Source: Treponema sp. OMZ 787 | GTDB lineage: Bacteria > Spirochaetota > Spirochaetia > Treponematales > Treponemataceae | Assembly: GCF_024181225.1 (NCBI RefSeq) | Contig: NZ_CP051198.1 | Coordinates: forward strand, 1,550,001 to 1,614,000 | Direction of reading: 5' to 3' | Length of the DNA: 64,000 nt | Shown here: piece by piece, positions 35,797-45,053 of the stretch | Layout: each line of letters starts with the position of its first letter | Position numbering within the stretch: the stretch's first letter is position 1 | Translations under genes and position numbers: made by a program | Notes under the pieces: model-generated | Databases searched by the model: none | Seen by the model: the letters and a program-made list of their open reading frames with translations, nothing else | Told to the model about the DNA's origin: nothing

Positions 35797-36876
35797 ATGA
35801 AAAAGAAAGTTTTTATTGCAGTGATGTTGGTTGGTTTTTTTGGGCTTTTGTTTGCCCAAAATGATTTGCAGGTTATCGCACAGGTCAACCTTTCAAAAAA
35901 GGAACCTATTACTCTGGGGCAGCTTAAAAAGCTTGTGAAGTTTGCCGAGTCGCAAGGCGGAGTAAATATAGTCGCAACTTCCGATAAAAAGCTTGTTTTG
36001 GAAAGTTTAATGAGAACTAAGCTTTTAGTTCAAGCTGCTGAAAAAGAGAATATTAAAGTTGCTAATTCTCAAGTCGATGCAGAATTTAATAATGCACTTT
36101 CTGCAATTGTAAACTCTCCTATAACCGAAAGTGAATTTGCAAAAATGATAAAACAAAAAGAAAATATATCTCTTGATGAGTTTATGAAAAAGCAAACAGG
36201 TAATACTGTTGAAGAAGTAAAGAAAATTATAAAAGATAATCTTATAATCCAAAATTATATAACTTCAAAAAATCAAGCGGAAATATTAAGAATGGCTACA
36301 CCTACAGATGCTCAAATCCGTGCATACTATGAAATGAAAAAAGGTGAGTTAGTCAGGCCTGATATGGTTAAAATGCTTTTTGTAGCTGTCGAAAAGAAGG
36401 GAAAAGACAAGGAAGAACTTGATAAAATTAATGAATTACATAAGAAAATTAAAAAGAACATAAAAGAGATTGCTAATATTAAGAAAAATTCAGAAGCAGG
36501 TAATTATGTGGCCCAAGAAGGTTATATACCTAAAACCGCCGAGGGTGCTCAGCTTTTAAATGCTTCTCCTGAAGCCTTGATGGAAATTTTTTCCAAGGAT
36601 GTAAATCACATATTTGACATACAAGATAGGGTTGACAGCAGGCAGTTTTTTGTTATAACAGAAAAACTTGATGCTAAGATTTTAACTTTAAGCGATGTTC
36701 CGGATCCCTCATCTACTATTACCATTTATGATCAGATAAAGGGGCTTATTTCTCAAAGCCTTGCATTAAATGCTTTTCAATCCATTATTCAAACTACATA
36801 TGAAAGTTTACGCACTGATGATAATTGTAAAATTATAAAAACAGATTCTGAACTTGATAAACTTCTTAATTGGTAA
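35797..36876 (+). CDS. Exported SurA-like chaperone / peptidyl-prolyl isomerase-type protein, 359 aa
   Basis: A signal peptide (KKVFIAVMLVGFFGLLFA) is followed by a SurA N-terminal-like helical domain at about residues 40-165 (LESLMRTKLLVQAAEKENIKV and VDAEFNNALSAIVNSPITESEF). A second segment at about 170-290 (TDAQIRAYYEMKKGELVRPDMVKMLFVAV) occupies the place of a parvulin domain but is poorly conserved. It probably handles outer-membrane proteins in the periplasm; isomerase activity is doubtful. The ATG at 35797 has GGTGAGG upstream, and a GTG 12 bases earlier is part of that site. nusB starts 13 bases after it. Confidence 0.75.
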   Translation: MKKKVFIAVMLVGFFGLLFAQNDLQVIAQVNLSKKEPITLGQLKKLVKFAESQGGVNIVATSDKKLVLESLMRTKLLVQAAEKENIKVANSQVDAEFNNALSAIVNSPITESEFAKMIKQKENISLDEFMKKQTGNTVEEVKKIIKDNLIIQNYITSKNQAEILRMATPTDAQIRAYYEMKKGELVRPDMVKMLFVAVEKKGKDKEELDKINELHKKIKKNIKEIANIKKNSEAGNYVAQEGYIPKTAEGAQLLNASPEALMEIFSKDVNHIFDIQDRVDSRQFFVITEKLDAKILTLSDVPDPSSTITIYDQIKGLISQSLALNAFQSIIQTTYESLRTDDNCKIIKTDSELDKLLNW

Positions 36877-36889
36877 TAGATAGATTTTG

Positions 36890-37297
36890 ATGAGTGTAGG
36901 CAGAAGAAGAGGACGGATCCTCGCTTTCCAAGCCCTTGCTGCTTGGGATATGGGCGGGGCCGTCCTTGACGATTTATTGAAATTCTCTTGGCAAAATGAA
37001 GACTCCACTGACCCTAACAGGTATCTTTTTCCTAAAATGATGGTGTTGGGAACAATCGAGAATATAGCCGAAATAGATAAGGCGATTCAATCAAATTTGG
37101 ATAACTGGGTTATAGAACGCCTTAATTCGGTTGACAAGGCTATTTTAAGATTGAGCGTTTATTCTCTTTTATACCAAAAAGATACCCCTCCGCCAATTGT
37201 AATAGACGAGGCTATCAACTTAGCCAAGGATTTCGGAACCGATGATTCTTATAAATTTGTCAATGCGGTACTTGACAGTATTAAAAATAAGTCTTAG
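36890..37297 (+). CDS. nusB: Transcription antitermination factor NusB
   Basis: NusB binds boxA RNA with S10 and supports rRNA antitermination. The 135-residue protein has the family N-terminus GRRRGRILAFQALAAWD and the C-terminal signature IVIDEAINLAKDFGTDDSYKFVNAVLDSI. It is all alpha. The ATG at 36890 is preferred to a TTG just before it. It lies between the SurA-like gene and a TPR lipoprotein, with short gaps, probably in one transcript. Confidence 0.92.
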   Translation: MSVGRRRGRILAFQALAAWDMGGAVLDDLLKFSWQNEDSTDPNRYLFPKMMVLGTIENIAEIDKAIQSNLDNWVIERLNSVDKAILRLSVYSLLYQKDTPPPIVIDEAINLAKDFGTDDSYKFVNAVLDSIKNKS

Positions 37298-37306
37298 AAT
37301 TTAAAA

Positions 37307-38971
37307 ATGAAGTTTAAAAAGAGAATTTTTAATATTGTTTTTTTACTTTTTCTACTTTTTTCTTGTTCTTTAAAAAACGATGAGCAATCTTTTCTGGAAG
37401 ATCTTGATCGTATAGATGTGCAAATATCGGAAGGCAGTTCTGCCAAAGCATTGAAGAACTTAAAACGCCTTCAAAAAAAGGCTTCGAATTATATAAATTA
37501 TGTCAGCATCGTTAAAAGACAGTTAAAGCTTGGAGCAGAACCGGATGCCTTAATGTCTTTACAGGAAGGCATCAAAAAGTATCCCGATTCTGTTGAGCTT
37601 ACTGCCTTATTAACTTCTATTCTTATTGATACGGGAAAAGCCGGCGATGCCCTGCCTTATTGCGGAATGTTAAAAGACTCTCCTTATGCCTCCATGGGGG
37701 CTGAGGCTTCTATTTTGGCCGATATTAACTTTAATTCTTTTAACTCGGATTTCAGCCTTTTGAGGGCCGCTTATGATAAAACCGGCAATCAGATTTTTTT
37801 AAAAAATGCTGCTGTTGTTTTGGCTTCTCAAGGAAGATTAAGGGAGGCCTCGCATTTACGCTACGTGATTCCGAAAGATATTGCTCCTGATCATCCTTTT
37901 TTTTGGAGCTGTATTGTTTACGATTTAGGTGTATTTGATTCAATCTTTGGAGAGTTGTATTTTTCTCTTTTGTATGCAGATAAGGATGGAGGAAAGGGGG
38001 CTGCAGCTGAAAATGCAAGGCTTCATCTGATGCTGGCAGCCGATGCGGCTTTTGGTATGGGTGATACTGAAAGAGCCAGAGCCTTTTGGCAGGCGGCTGC
38101 CGATAGAAATCCGGAAGCCTCTCCCATAGTGTTTTACGACTTAGCCTTAACTGCTCCCGATGAAAGAGAGCGTGTGGATCTTTTAATAGAATGTATTGAA
38201 CTCTATCCCGATTTTTATCCTGTTATAGCACGTTATGTGCGTGAAGACCTTGCCTTGCGTGAGTTAAATGCCCAGGATGAAATTACTGCCTATCTTGAAT
38301 CTAAGGGCTTTTATTCAATGAAGATGGAGGAGCTTTATTTTACATCTCCCAAGATGACCTATGCATCCGAAGAACTTTTAGAAAGAGCTATGAAATCTTC
38401 CGGTTTTGATCCCAAATTTATTTTGGAGGAATTTAGATACAAGCAAATAAAGGATAAAACTTATTCTTCTAAGGTCAAGGGAAAGGCCGAGCTTTGGAAA
38501 ATTCTTGAAAAATATGGGAAAGAACCTATAATCAGGGAATATGCAAAATGGTATTTTGCTCAATCAGGAGATTTTAATGCTTGTCTCAGCGTGAGTGAAA
38601 TAGGCAAAAGATATGAAGATTCTTTTTATGCGGGGATAAATTATGCATTGAGCGGAGACTTTGAAAATGCGATTTCTTCTTTTGCGGCAGCTGCCCAACT
38701 TCCTGCTTATGCCTATGCGGCCACAGTAAATTCCGCTTATATGTATTATATGTCCGGTTATACCCAAGAAGCTTTAAATGCATATAGCCTTGCCGCATCT
38801 ATGACGAATGATAAAAAAAGGCAAAGTATGCTGCAGCATGAGATTGCATCACTTTTTTACGAAAGAAAAGCCTATGATAAGGCAATTACCGTTTTAACTT
38901 ATGCCTTGGAATTAGATCCTAAAAATTATAATGCTGTATCTCTTTTAAAAAAAATAAAAGATATTAATTAA
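37307..38971 (+). CDS. TPR-repeat lipoprotein, 554 aa
   Basis: A lipoprotein signal peptide ends in LLFLLFSC, giving a lipidated cysteine near residue 21. The rest is helical with tetratricopeptide-like repeats; the clearest are at about residues 445-545 (YAGINYALSGDFENAISSFAAAAQL and YDKAITVLTYALELDPKNYNAV). It is likely a periplasmic or outer-membrane scaffold. It follows nusB by nine bases. No enzymatic motif is visible. It faces the minus-strand gene at 38990 with only 18 bases between stops and no obvious terminator. Confidence 0.8.
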   Translation: MKFKKRIFNIVFLLFLLFSCSLKNDEQSFLEDLDRIDVQISEGSSAKALKNLKRLQKKASNYINYVSIVKRQLKLGAEPDALMSLQEGIKKYPDSVELTALLTSILIDTGKAGDALPYCGMLKDSPYASMGAEASILADINFNSFNSDFSLLRAAYDKTGNQIFLKNAAVVLASQGRLREASHLRYVIPKDIAPDHPFFWSCIVYDLGVFDSIFGELYFSLLYADKDGGKGAAAENARLHLMLAADAAFGMGDTERARAFWQAAADRNPEASPIVFYDLALTAPDERERVDLLIECIELYPDFYPVIARYVREDLALRELNAQDEITAYLESKGFYSMKMEELYFTSPKMTYASEELLERAMKSSGFDPKFILEEFRYKQIKDKTYSSKVKGKAELWKILEKYGKEPIIREYAKWYFAQSGDFNACLSVSEIGKRYEDSFYAGINYALSGDFENAISSFAAAAQLPAYAYAATVNSAYMYYMSGYTQEALNAYSLAASMTNDKKRQSMLQHEIASLFYERKAYDKAITVLTYALELDPKNYNAVSLLKKIKDIN

Positions 38972-38989
38972 GAGCTTCAAGTTTCAAAT

Positions 38990-39517
38990 TTAATCTTCTT
39001 CAAGCTTAAAAACTACTATGCCTGAGGTTTCATTTTTATCGGGAATAAAACTTGATGCAAGCAAAACTGTAATTACGGCTCCTGCTTTTTCGGCCATCGA
39101 TGAGGACGTTCCTGATAATTGTTTATTTTCTGCGTATTCCTTTACAATTTTAAAGGCATCATCGTAGTCTTCACGAAGAATATAAAGGTCTGTGTGATTA
39201 AAGCCTGTAACACCGTATCCGACAAGAACCGAAGCTACATGTTCGTTTTCAATCCTATACGGAATATGCTCGCTTTGAAATAAGGATTTTATCATCATCA
39301 AGTCTTCTTGATAAAATAAGTGCATAAATTTAACAGCCTTTTTCCCTGATTTAACAGCCTCAAAAAAAATGTCTTCCATTTCTACTATGTTCTCTAAGGC
39401 CTCGTCTTCTGCAGCTGTTCCGTCATTTAATCTGACACCTTGCGAATTTTCTTCCCAAGATTTCTTTAAAAATAAAAACAAAAAAATACCAGCTAAAACG
39501 GCAAGAAACCACCACAT
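38990..39517 (-). CDS. DUF2007-type membrane-anchored protein, 175 aa
   Basis: An N-terminal membrane helix (WWFLAVLAGIFLFLFL) is followed by a charged linker. A DUF2007-like domain lies at about residues 65-130 (LFYQEDLMMIKSLFQSEHIPYRIENEHVASV and DLYILREDYDDAFKIVKEYAE). That domain has been called a putative signal-transducing domain; its role is unknown. The ATG at 39517 has a perfect AAGGAGG five bases before it, so it is preferred to the in-frame GTG at 39523. It starts ten bases after the helicase stop and belongs to the same transcript. Confidence 0.75.
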   Translation of the reverse strand: MWWFLAVLAGIFLFLFLKKSWEENSQGVRLNDGTAAEDEALENIVEMEDIFFEAVKSGKKAVKFMHLFYQEDLMMIKSLFQSEHIPYRIENEHVASVLVGYGVTGFNHTDLYILREDYDDAFKIVKEYAENKQLSGTSSSMAEKAGAVITVLLASSFIPDKNETSGIVVFKLEED

Positions 39518-39527
39518 AAACACCTCC

Positions 39528-42065
39528 TTAGATCATCTTATTCATTTTTCCGTAGATATTGCGGACAATTGTTTTTTGCTCTTCGCTAAAATCTTCTCCT
39601 GCAAGGTCAATAAGGCTTTGAAGAGAAACAAGGCATTCGTGCAAGGCTGTATGAAAACCTCTTGATGTTTTAAACCAAAAATGCCCTGTTCCGTCGCAAA
39701 AGAGTGTTATAAAGCCTAATTGCTTTGTAGTTTTTTTTGCGATTGTAGTTCTAAATAAGAGGCTTAAAGAATTTATAAGCACTTCTAAGTCCTCTTCGAA
39801 AAAATAGTTTTTATTTTTATCAAAGCGTTTTTCGTCTGCGGTTTTTTCGATTGGCTCAATATTAAAATTATTTACTACATTTAAAATCAAATCCATCTTT
39901 TCTCCGGATAAAAGCTCGCTTTTGCCGATTTCGATTTTTCCCCTCAAACCCTTTAACTGCTCCAAGGCTCCGTTTTGGTTTTCCTCTGTATATTTTTGCC
40001 TTATAGCCTCGGCCGTGAGTTTAAATTCCTTCCAAGGCAGGATGAGATGTTTTTTGCCTTTTATCTTTTTTATAAGATAGCGGGTTCCTTCGATTAGAAC
40101 ACTTTCTTCTTCGCTCTTTTTCTTTTCTTCTTTTGTTTCGGCCCTCTGTTCTTCTTTTCCTGTTTTTAACCTCTTATCTTTTTTTTCTAAAAGGGCAGGG
40201 GCGACCTCTTCGATTATCTTTTTTGAAAGAGGGGAGACTGACATGGCATACATGCGCGAGGTTCTCACTATTTCGCCTGCAACTATAAACTGCTCTTTTT
40301 CCTTGTACATGCAGGAACCGGGATGAATAAAAATCTTTTCTGTGGTAAGGGAGCGGTAAGAATCCCTTCCCTGAGCCGAGCACACAAACTGAATCATTCC
40401 CTTGGCTATAGCCGTAAGATAGTGCTCCATCTTTCCGCCAGATAAAATCGGCACGCCCATATCGGAAACGATGAGCTCAAGCTGTTCTTTTATGTTGGCT
40501 ATTTCGGCCATTACCCTGTCATCAAGATAGTGAATCTTACAAAACCTCTCCTTATCGAGGGCTTGCGAGTACATTCTAAAGACTTTTAAGAAGGAGGCAA
40601 AGTCTCCCAAGGGCTCATCGAAGAGGGCATGTGCCTTGCGGGCTTCAATTTCTTCACCCTCGGGGAAGATGACCGGGCTTCTCGCCGATAAAAAGGCTGC
40701 AGCGATTAAAACCTCTTCTACAAGGTCGGGGTATTTTGTGATAGCTTCAACTATAATTCTTGACTGCCTCGGAGCCAAGGGAAAAAGACACATCATCTTT
40801 CCTATGCTGCTTAAAGAGCGGTCGCTTTCGAGGGCCTCTAGCATGTTAAGGGTGTCTATGGCCCCTATGATGCCTTTTTTACCGGGAGGCGAAATAAAGT
40901 CGAAATTTTCAAAGTCGAGGATGCCGAGTTCCGCCATGCGCATAACAACCTCGGATAGGTCGGTACGGTAGATTTCTTCGAGGGTATAAAGCTGCCTTGT
41001 TTCAAAATCTTTACGGGTATAAAGGCGGTAGCATACGCCTTCCTGAGTTCTTCCGGCTCGTCCTCGTCTTTGGTTACAAGAGGCCTTCGATATGAGGGTC
41101 TCATCCAAGCTTGAGGTAAAGGTAAAAGGATTATAAAAGTTAAGCTTTGCAAGGCCTGAGTCTATGACGGCCGCGATATCGTTTATGGTAATTGAGGTTT
41201 CTGCTATGTTTGTCGAGATAACAATCTTTTTTTTGCCGAAGGGAGGAGACTTAAAAACCCTTTCTTGTTCTTCCTTGCTTAAGCGGCCGTAAAGGGGAAG
41301 GATAAAAAGTTTTCTGTACCACGGTTCTTTTGAAAGCCTTTCGATACAGTCCTTGATTGCCCTTTCCCCGGGAAGAAAAACAAGGATGGCTCCGCTCCGT
41401 CCCTCGCTTAAAATGCGGCCTACAATCGAGGCTATCTTGTCCATCAGGGCCGTTTCCGCCTCTTGGGTATCGGTAGAGGCCTTGATCGCGGGAGGGTCAA
41501 AGATAAGGGTAACGGGGTAGGTTATGGCATCTATTTTGATTACCGGGCATCCGTCAAAATACATCGAAAATAGATCGGTGTTTATAGTAGCCGACGAAAT
41601 AATTACCTTAAAGTCCTTGCGTTCGGCTATTATCCGCTTTAAAAGCCCCAAAATAAAGTCTATGTTTAAACTGCGTTCATGGGCCTCATCAACCAAGATT
41701 ACGGAATACTTACTGAGCCACGGATCGAGTTTCAGTTCCTGTAAAAGAATGCCGTCGGTCATTATTTTTATCTTTGTATCGCTTGAGGTCTTATCTTCAA
41801 ACCTCATCTTATATCCGACAAGGCCGGGCATGGGCTCTTTAAGCTGTTTTGAAATAAATTCGCTTACCGAAAGGGCCGCAATACGGCGCGGCTGAGTAAC
41901 GCCTATCATACCTGAACGGCTATAACCTGCTTCATGTAAAATAACCGGCAGCTGTGTAGTCTTGCCTGAGCCTGTGGGGCTTTCTACAACTATTACCTGA
42001 TTGTGCTCAAGCATTTCCAATATTCTGTCTTTTTGTTCGTATACCGGTAGATTTTTATATTTCAT
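39528..42065 (-). CDS. hrpA: DEAH-box ATP-dependent helicase, HrpA-like, 845 aa
   Basis: Helicase motifs are clear: ESPTGSGKTTQLP (motif I, near residue 30), TQPRRIAALSV (Ia), VDEAHERS (motif II, DEAH), SATIN (III), ISTNIAETSITI (V) and QRRGRAGRT (VI). The helicase-associated and OB-type domains follow. The C-terminal 200 residues contain a basic/acidic linker (KKDKRLKTGKEEQRAETKEEKKKSEE is a split region near residue 640) and an additional domain. HrpA enzymes unwind structured RNA and can rescue stalled ribosomes. The length is shorter than E. coli HrpA (about 1300) and close to HrpB, but the motifs resemble HrpA. Confidence 0.88.
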   Translation of the reverse strand: MKYKNLPVYEQKDRILEMLEHNQVIVVESPTGSGKTTQLPVILHEAGYSRSGMIGVTQPRRIAALSVSEFISKQLKEPMPGLVGYKMRFEDKTSSDTKIKIMTDGILLQELKLDPWLSKYSVILVDEAHERSLNIDFILGLLKRIIAERKDFKVIISSATINTDLFSMYFDGCPVIKIDAITYPVTLIFDPPAIKASTDTQEAETALMDKIASIVGRILSEGRSGAILVFLPGERAIKDCIERLSKEPWYRKLFILPLYGRLSKEEQERVFKSPPFGKKKIVISTNIAETSITINDIAAVIDSGLAKLNFYNPFTFTSSLDETLISKASCNQRRGRAGRTQEGVCYRLYTRKDFETRQLYTLEEIYRTDLSEVVMRMAELGILDFENFDFISPPGKKGIIGAIDTLNMLEALESDRSLSSIGKMMCLFPLAPRQSRIIVEAITKYPDLVEEVLIAAAFLSARSPVIFPEGEEIEARKAHALFDEPLGDFASFLKVFRMYSQALDKERFCKIHYLDDRVMAEIANIKEQLELIVSDMGVPILSGGKMEHYLTAIAKGMIQFVCSAQGRDSYRSLTTEKIFIHPGSCMYKEKEQFIVAGEIVRTSRMYAMSVSPLSKKIIEEVAPALLEKKDKRLKTGKEEQRAETKEEKKKSEEESVLIEGTRYLIKKIKGKKHLILPWKEFKLTAEAIRQKYTEENQNGALEQLKGLRGKIEIGKSELLSGEKMDLILNVVNNFNIEPIEKTADEKRFDKNKNYFFEEDLEVLINSLSLLFRTTIAKKTTKQLGFITLFCDGTGHFWFKTSRGFHTALHECLVSLQSLIDLAGEDFSEEQKTIVRNIYGKMNKMI

Positions 42066-42148
42066 ATAGTGAGCATTATAGCCTATTTTTGAGGAGGCTT
42101 CAAGTATGGGGATTTTAAAGTAAATTAGTCAAAATCCTGCATTGAGGT

Positions 42149-43768
42149 TTAAGATAAATCGCAAGATTCCCAAGTATCGGCCGTTTCCTCATTGATACCG
42201 TCTGCAAAAACTGCACCGATAAGAACTATCTTTTTTCCGCTCATCTTGTAGGGCTCTGCGTAGCCCTTTTCTTTTATCTGTTGGATGGCTTCTTTTGGTG
42301 TGCCTGAGCCCATCAGCTTAAACTCAAAGATGTAGATTGTATCATCGGTGTGAACCACACAATCGGCTCTTCCTTTTGAGCTGACTACCTCGGTTTCAAC
42401 AAACTGCCCCATAAGTGTAAAGATAATATAAAAGGCTATTTGGTAATCCCTTTCCCTCATCTTTACATTTTCCTTTGAAGCAAGGCTGTAAGGAAGGCCT
42501 GCACAAGCAGTGTACATTCGCTTCATAAAAGATTCGGTGTTTCCTTTTTCGATATCCCTTATAAAATTACCGATAAATAAGCCGCTTGCATCCTTTGCAA
42601 TTGAAGTGTAAGAGGGAATAAGGTTATCCAAAAAGCCGTACTTTACCTCGTCGTTCGGAAAGCCTAGTTTATATAAGCCAAGCCTTTCATCATAATCTTT
42701 TATGGTTAAGTAACCTGATTGGAAGAGGATAGGAACAGGATTATTTATATCGGGCCTGTAGTCCTGCAATGAGTTTTCATCCATTTCCGCATTTTCTAAA
42801 ATATCGCGGATGCAAATTTCTTTTTGATTTTGCAAGGTTCTGACCAAAAAGGTAGGGGTTCCTGTTGCAAACCAATAAGAGCCGATTTCTTTTTTTGTAA
42901 AGGCATTGAGCAAACTAAACGGATTGTAAACATTTTCTCCTTGAGGATGAAAAAGGTAGCCGTCATAACGCTTTTTTAACAAAGCAAGGGTTTCTTCATA
43001 GTTTAGTTTACGCTCTTCTGCCAAGGCTTCAATTTCGGGCTTAAACACTTTCTTCAATTCGTTTTCGGTAATACCGCAGATTCCCGAATAATTTTTTTCG
43101 AGAGAGATGTCCCTCAAATTGTTTAAATCGCTGAATATACTGACCTTACTGAATTTGGTAACGCCCGTTAAAAAAGCAAAACGGATATACTCATCGCAAG
43201 ACTTAATTACCCCGTAAAAACCTTTTAAGATACGCCTATATTCTTCGTTTAAGGGCTCATTTATAATCATGGTTTCAAGGAGGGGCTTATCATATTCATC
43301 GACAAGAATAACGACCTGCTTTCCTGTTGTTTCGTATATCTTTTTTATAAGGTTTTTAAAACGGTCCGGGATATCGAGACCTGTGCTTTTGTATATTTCT
43401 TCATATTCGTTAAAAAATGAAAGAAAGCGGTTTAAAAGTCCTTCCTTTGAATCATAAATCCCGGCATTAAAATCCAAGTGGAGAACGGGATAATTTATCC
43501 AAGCTTCACGGTTTTCAACTTCTGCCCGTTTTTGCTCCGCCTCTTCAATATAGAGCCCTTTAAAAAGCTCCTTTTTGCCTAAAAAGTAAGCCTTTAAGGT
43601 AGAAAGAAAAAGACTTTTCCCAAATCGCCTCGGCCTGCTTAAAAAAAACACGCGGCTTTCAGCGGCAAGTTTCAATATATATTCCGTTTTATCTACATAA
43701 ACAAAGCCTTCATTACGCAAGACCTCAAAACTTTGAAGGCCTATAGGCAGCCTGCGGATATCGGTCAT
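42149..43768 (-). CDS. AAA-ATPase-like protein with C-terminal PD-(D/E)XK nuclease domain (DUF1703), 539 aa
   Basis: Residues 1-230 form an AAA-type ATPase-like domain with the characteristic IGLQSFEVLRNEGFVYVDKT start and the Walker A variant SRPRRFGKSLFLSTL; VVILVDEYDKPL is Walker B. The C-terminal domain ends with GRADCVVHTDDTIYIFEFKLMG, whose D...EFK spacing fits the PD-(D/E)XK nuclease core. This family is widespread and often multi-copy in Treponema and Bacteroidetes, and a defence or mobile-element role has been suggested but not settled. GAGGGGG precedes the ATG. It has its own promoter region next to the dead insertion element. Confidence 0.85.
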   Translation of the reverse strand: MTDIRRLPIGLQSFEVLRNEGFVYVDKTEYILKLAAESRVFFLSRPRRFGKSLFLSTLKAYFLGKKELFKGLYIEEAEQKRAEVENREAWINYPVLHLDFNAGIYDSKEGLLNRFLSFFNEYEEIYKSTGLDIPDRFKNLIKKIYETTGKQVVILVDEYDKPLLETMIINEPLNEEYRRILKGFYGVIKSCDEYIRFAFLTGVTKFSKVSIFSDLNNLRDISLEKNYSGICGITENELKKVFKPEIEALAEERKLNYEETLALLKKRYDGYLFHPQGENVYNPFSLLNAFTKKEIGSYWFATGTPTFLVRTLQNQKEICIRDILENAEMDENSLQDYRPDINNPVPILFQSGYLTIKDYDERLGLYKLGFPNDEVKYGFLDNLIPSYTSIAKDASGLFIGNFIRDIEKGNTESFMKRMYTACAGLPYSLASKENVKMRERDYQIAFYIIFTLMGQFVETEVVSSKGRADCVVHTDDTIYIFEFKLMGSGTPKEAIQQIKEKGYAEPYKMSGKKIVLIGAVFADGINEETADTWESCDLS

Positions 43769-43842
43769 TTTCTACCCCCTCGCAAATTAATTCTTAATTA
43801 GGAATTATAAATTAATTATAGCATATTTTTTTAACTTTTATA

Positions 43843-44962
43843 ATGGGTAGAGCAGGGCAATCACGGAAATCAAGTTTGCTAAAAACTGCCGATAATAAAG
43901 GTATAGAAATAGAAAATATATTTGATTACTTTAGCGACATCAAAATAATCAGCAATCACGACGGATATTTTTACAGCGTAAACGAAGCTTTAAAAATATT
44001 ATTACTTGGCCTTCTTTGCGGACGTAAAAACATTAGAGAAATACACGAGTGAGCAACTGAAGATATTATAAAAGAAAAACTTAGCAAAGAATTCGGCATA
44101 GAGAAAATACCTTGCTATTATTGGCTTACCTGTCTACTTAAATTGATAAACATAGACTCATTAAATGAATGTTTTATGAATATGGCGGAAGCTCTTATCA
44201 AGGAATACGGTACAGAAAAGCCTCTTACAATAGCAATAGACGGAAAAACTATCCGTTCAACAGATAAAATGAGCAGCTATGAAAGTCCGTTACACATAGT
44301 TTCTGCTCAAGTTGCAGAATTCGGTATAACATTGGCGCAAAAATGCGTTAAAGGAAAGACAAATGAGATACCAACCGTTCAAGCTCTTATAAAAACTCTT
44401 AATATAAAAGGGCATATAATCGTTGCAGATGCCTTAAATTGTCAAATACTAAAAACGGATATTGAAGAATATGTTCAAGATGAAATTTTAAGAAAACAAA
44501 TGGACACGGCTTGTACAAGTGAAAAAAACCGTGAAAGAGTTGAAAAGCGAACAGCATTCTGTACAACTAATTTAAATTGGATGGATAATAAAGAAGAATG
44601 GGCTGGTTTAAATTGTATAGGAGCTATTCATGTTAGAGTTTAAGAGTAAGAAAGGAAAATCGGATTGATGAGGCATTATTATATTTCTAGTAGAAAACTT
44701 ACAGCTGACGAACTATTGGAGATAGATGAGAAAAGAATGGGCTGTAGAAACCATGCATTGGTTATTGGATGTTCATTTTAAAGAAGACTTTTGTCGGCTT
44801 TTAGATAAAAATCTACAACAAGCCTTGAACATAGGACGAAAAGTAGCGTTAAATTTGATATCCAGATACAAACAAAAAAATGCACCTAAAGCTTTTTTGT
44901 CACACATTATGTTTAAAGCTCTCATGGATATATCTTTTGTCAAAAAGATATTACAAAATTGA
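43843..44962 (+). pseudogene. Degenerate ISAs1-family transposase
   Basis: The frame opening at 43843 resembles ISAs1 transposases (EALKILLLGLLCGRKNIREIHE). A TGA at 44050-44052 replaces the expected tryptophan, and the same frame continues to 44643 with the first two acidic residues of the DDE triad (LTIAIDGKTIRST and IIVADALNCQ). After 44643 the homology switches frame at least twice, and the last block (44726-44962) has the Glu region KEWAVETMHWLLDVHFKED. With one nonsense codon and several frameshifts it cannot make an active enzyme. Confidence 0.88.
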
Positions 44963-44970
44963 TTTCCGTG
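43862..44970. mobile_element. Remnant ISAs1-type insertion sequence, bounded by 12-bp inverted repeats
   Basis: CACGGAAATCAA at 43862-43873 and its exact inverse TTGATTTCCGTG at 44959-44970 bracket the transposase remnant. Flanking similarity continues loosely (GCAAT on one side, GGCAAT on the other), so true ends may lie a few bases out. No target duplication was identified by eye. Confidence 0.65.
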
Positions 44971-44985
44971 AAGGCAATACGGGCC

Positions 44986-45036
44986 TTGACATAAGCTCCT
45001 TAAATTGTTACCCTATTTTGGTTTAATGGTTATCAA
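44986..45036 (+). promoter_or_regulatory. bioY promoter with BirA-like operator
   Basis: TTGACA at 44986-44991 is followed 17 bases later by a weak -10 (TACCCT, 45009-45014). Overlapping this -10 is TTGTTACCC (45005-45013), then 14 bases, then GGTTATCAA (45028-45036). The spacing and sequence agree with the BirA biotin operator (TTGTwAACC-N14/15-GGTTwACAA) at 7 of 9 positions between the arms. A biotin-loaded BirA would block transcription here. Confidence 0.6.
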
Positions 45037-45053
45037 TTTGGCTTGGAGAAAAT

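Noticed and set aside
39369-39665. Plus-strand 98-codon frame across the helicase/DUF2007 junction
   Set aside because: It spans two well-supported minus-strand genes and has no similarity or ribosome site.
40636-40971. Plus-strand 111-codon frame inside the helicase gene
   Set aside because: It is antisense to conserved helicase motifs; only the helicase frame is supported.
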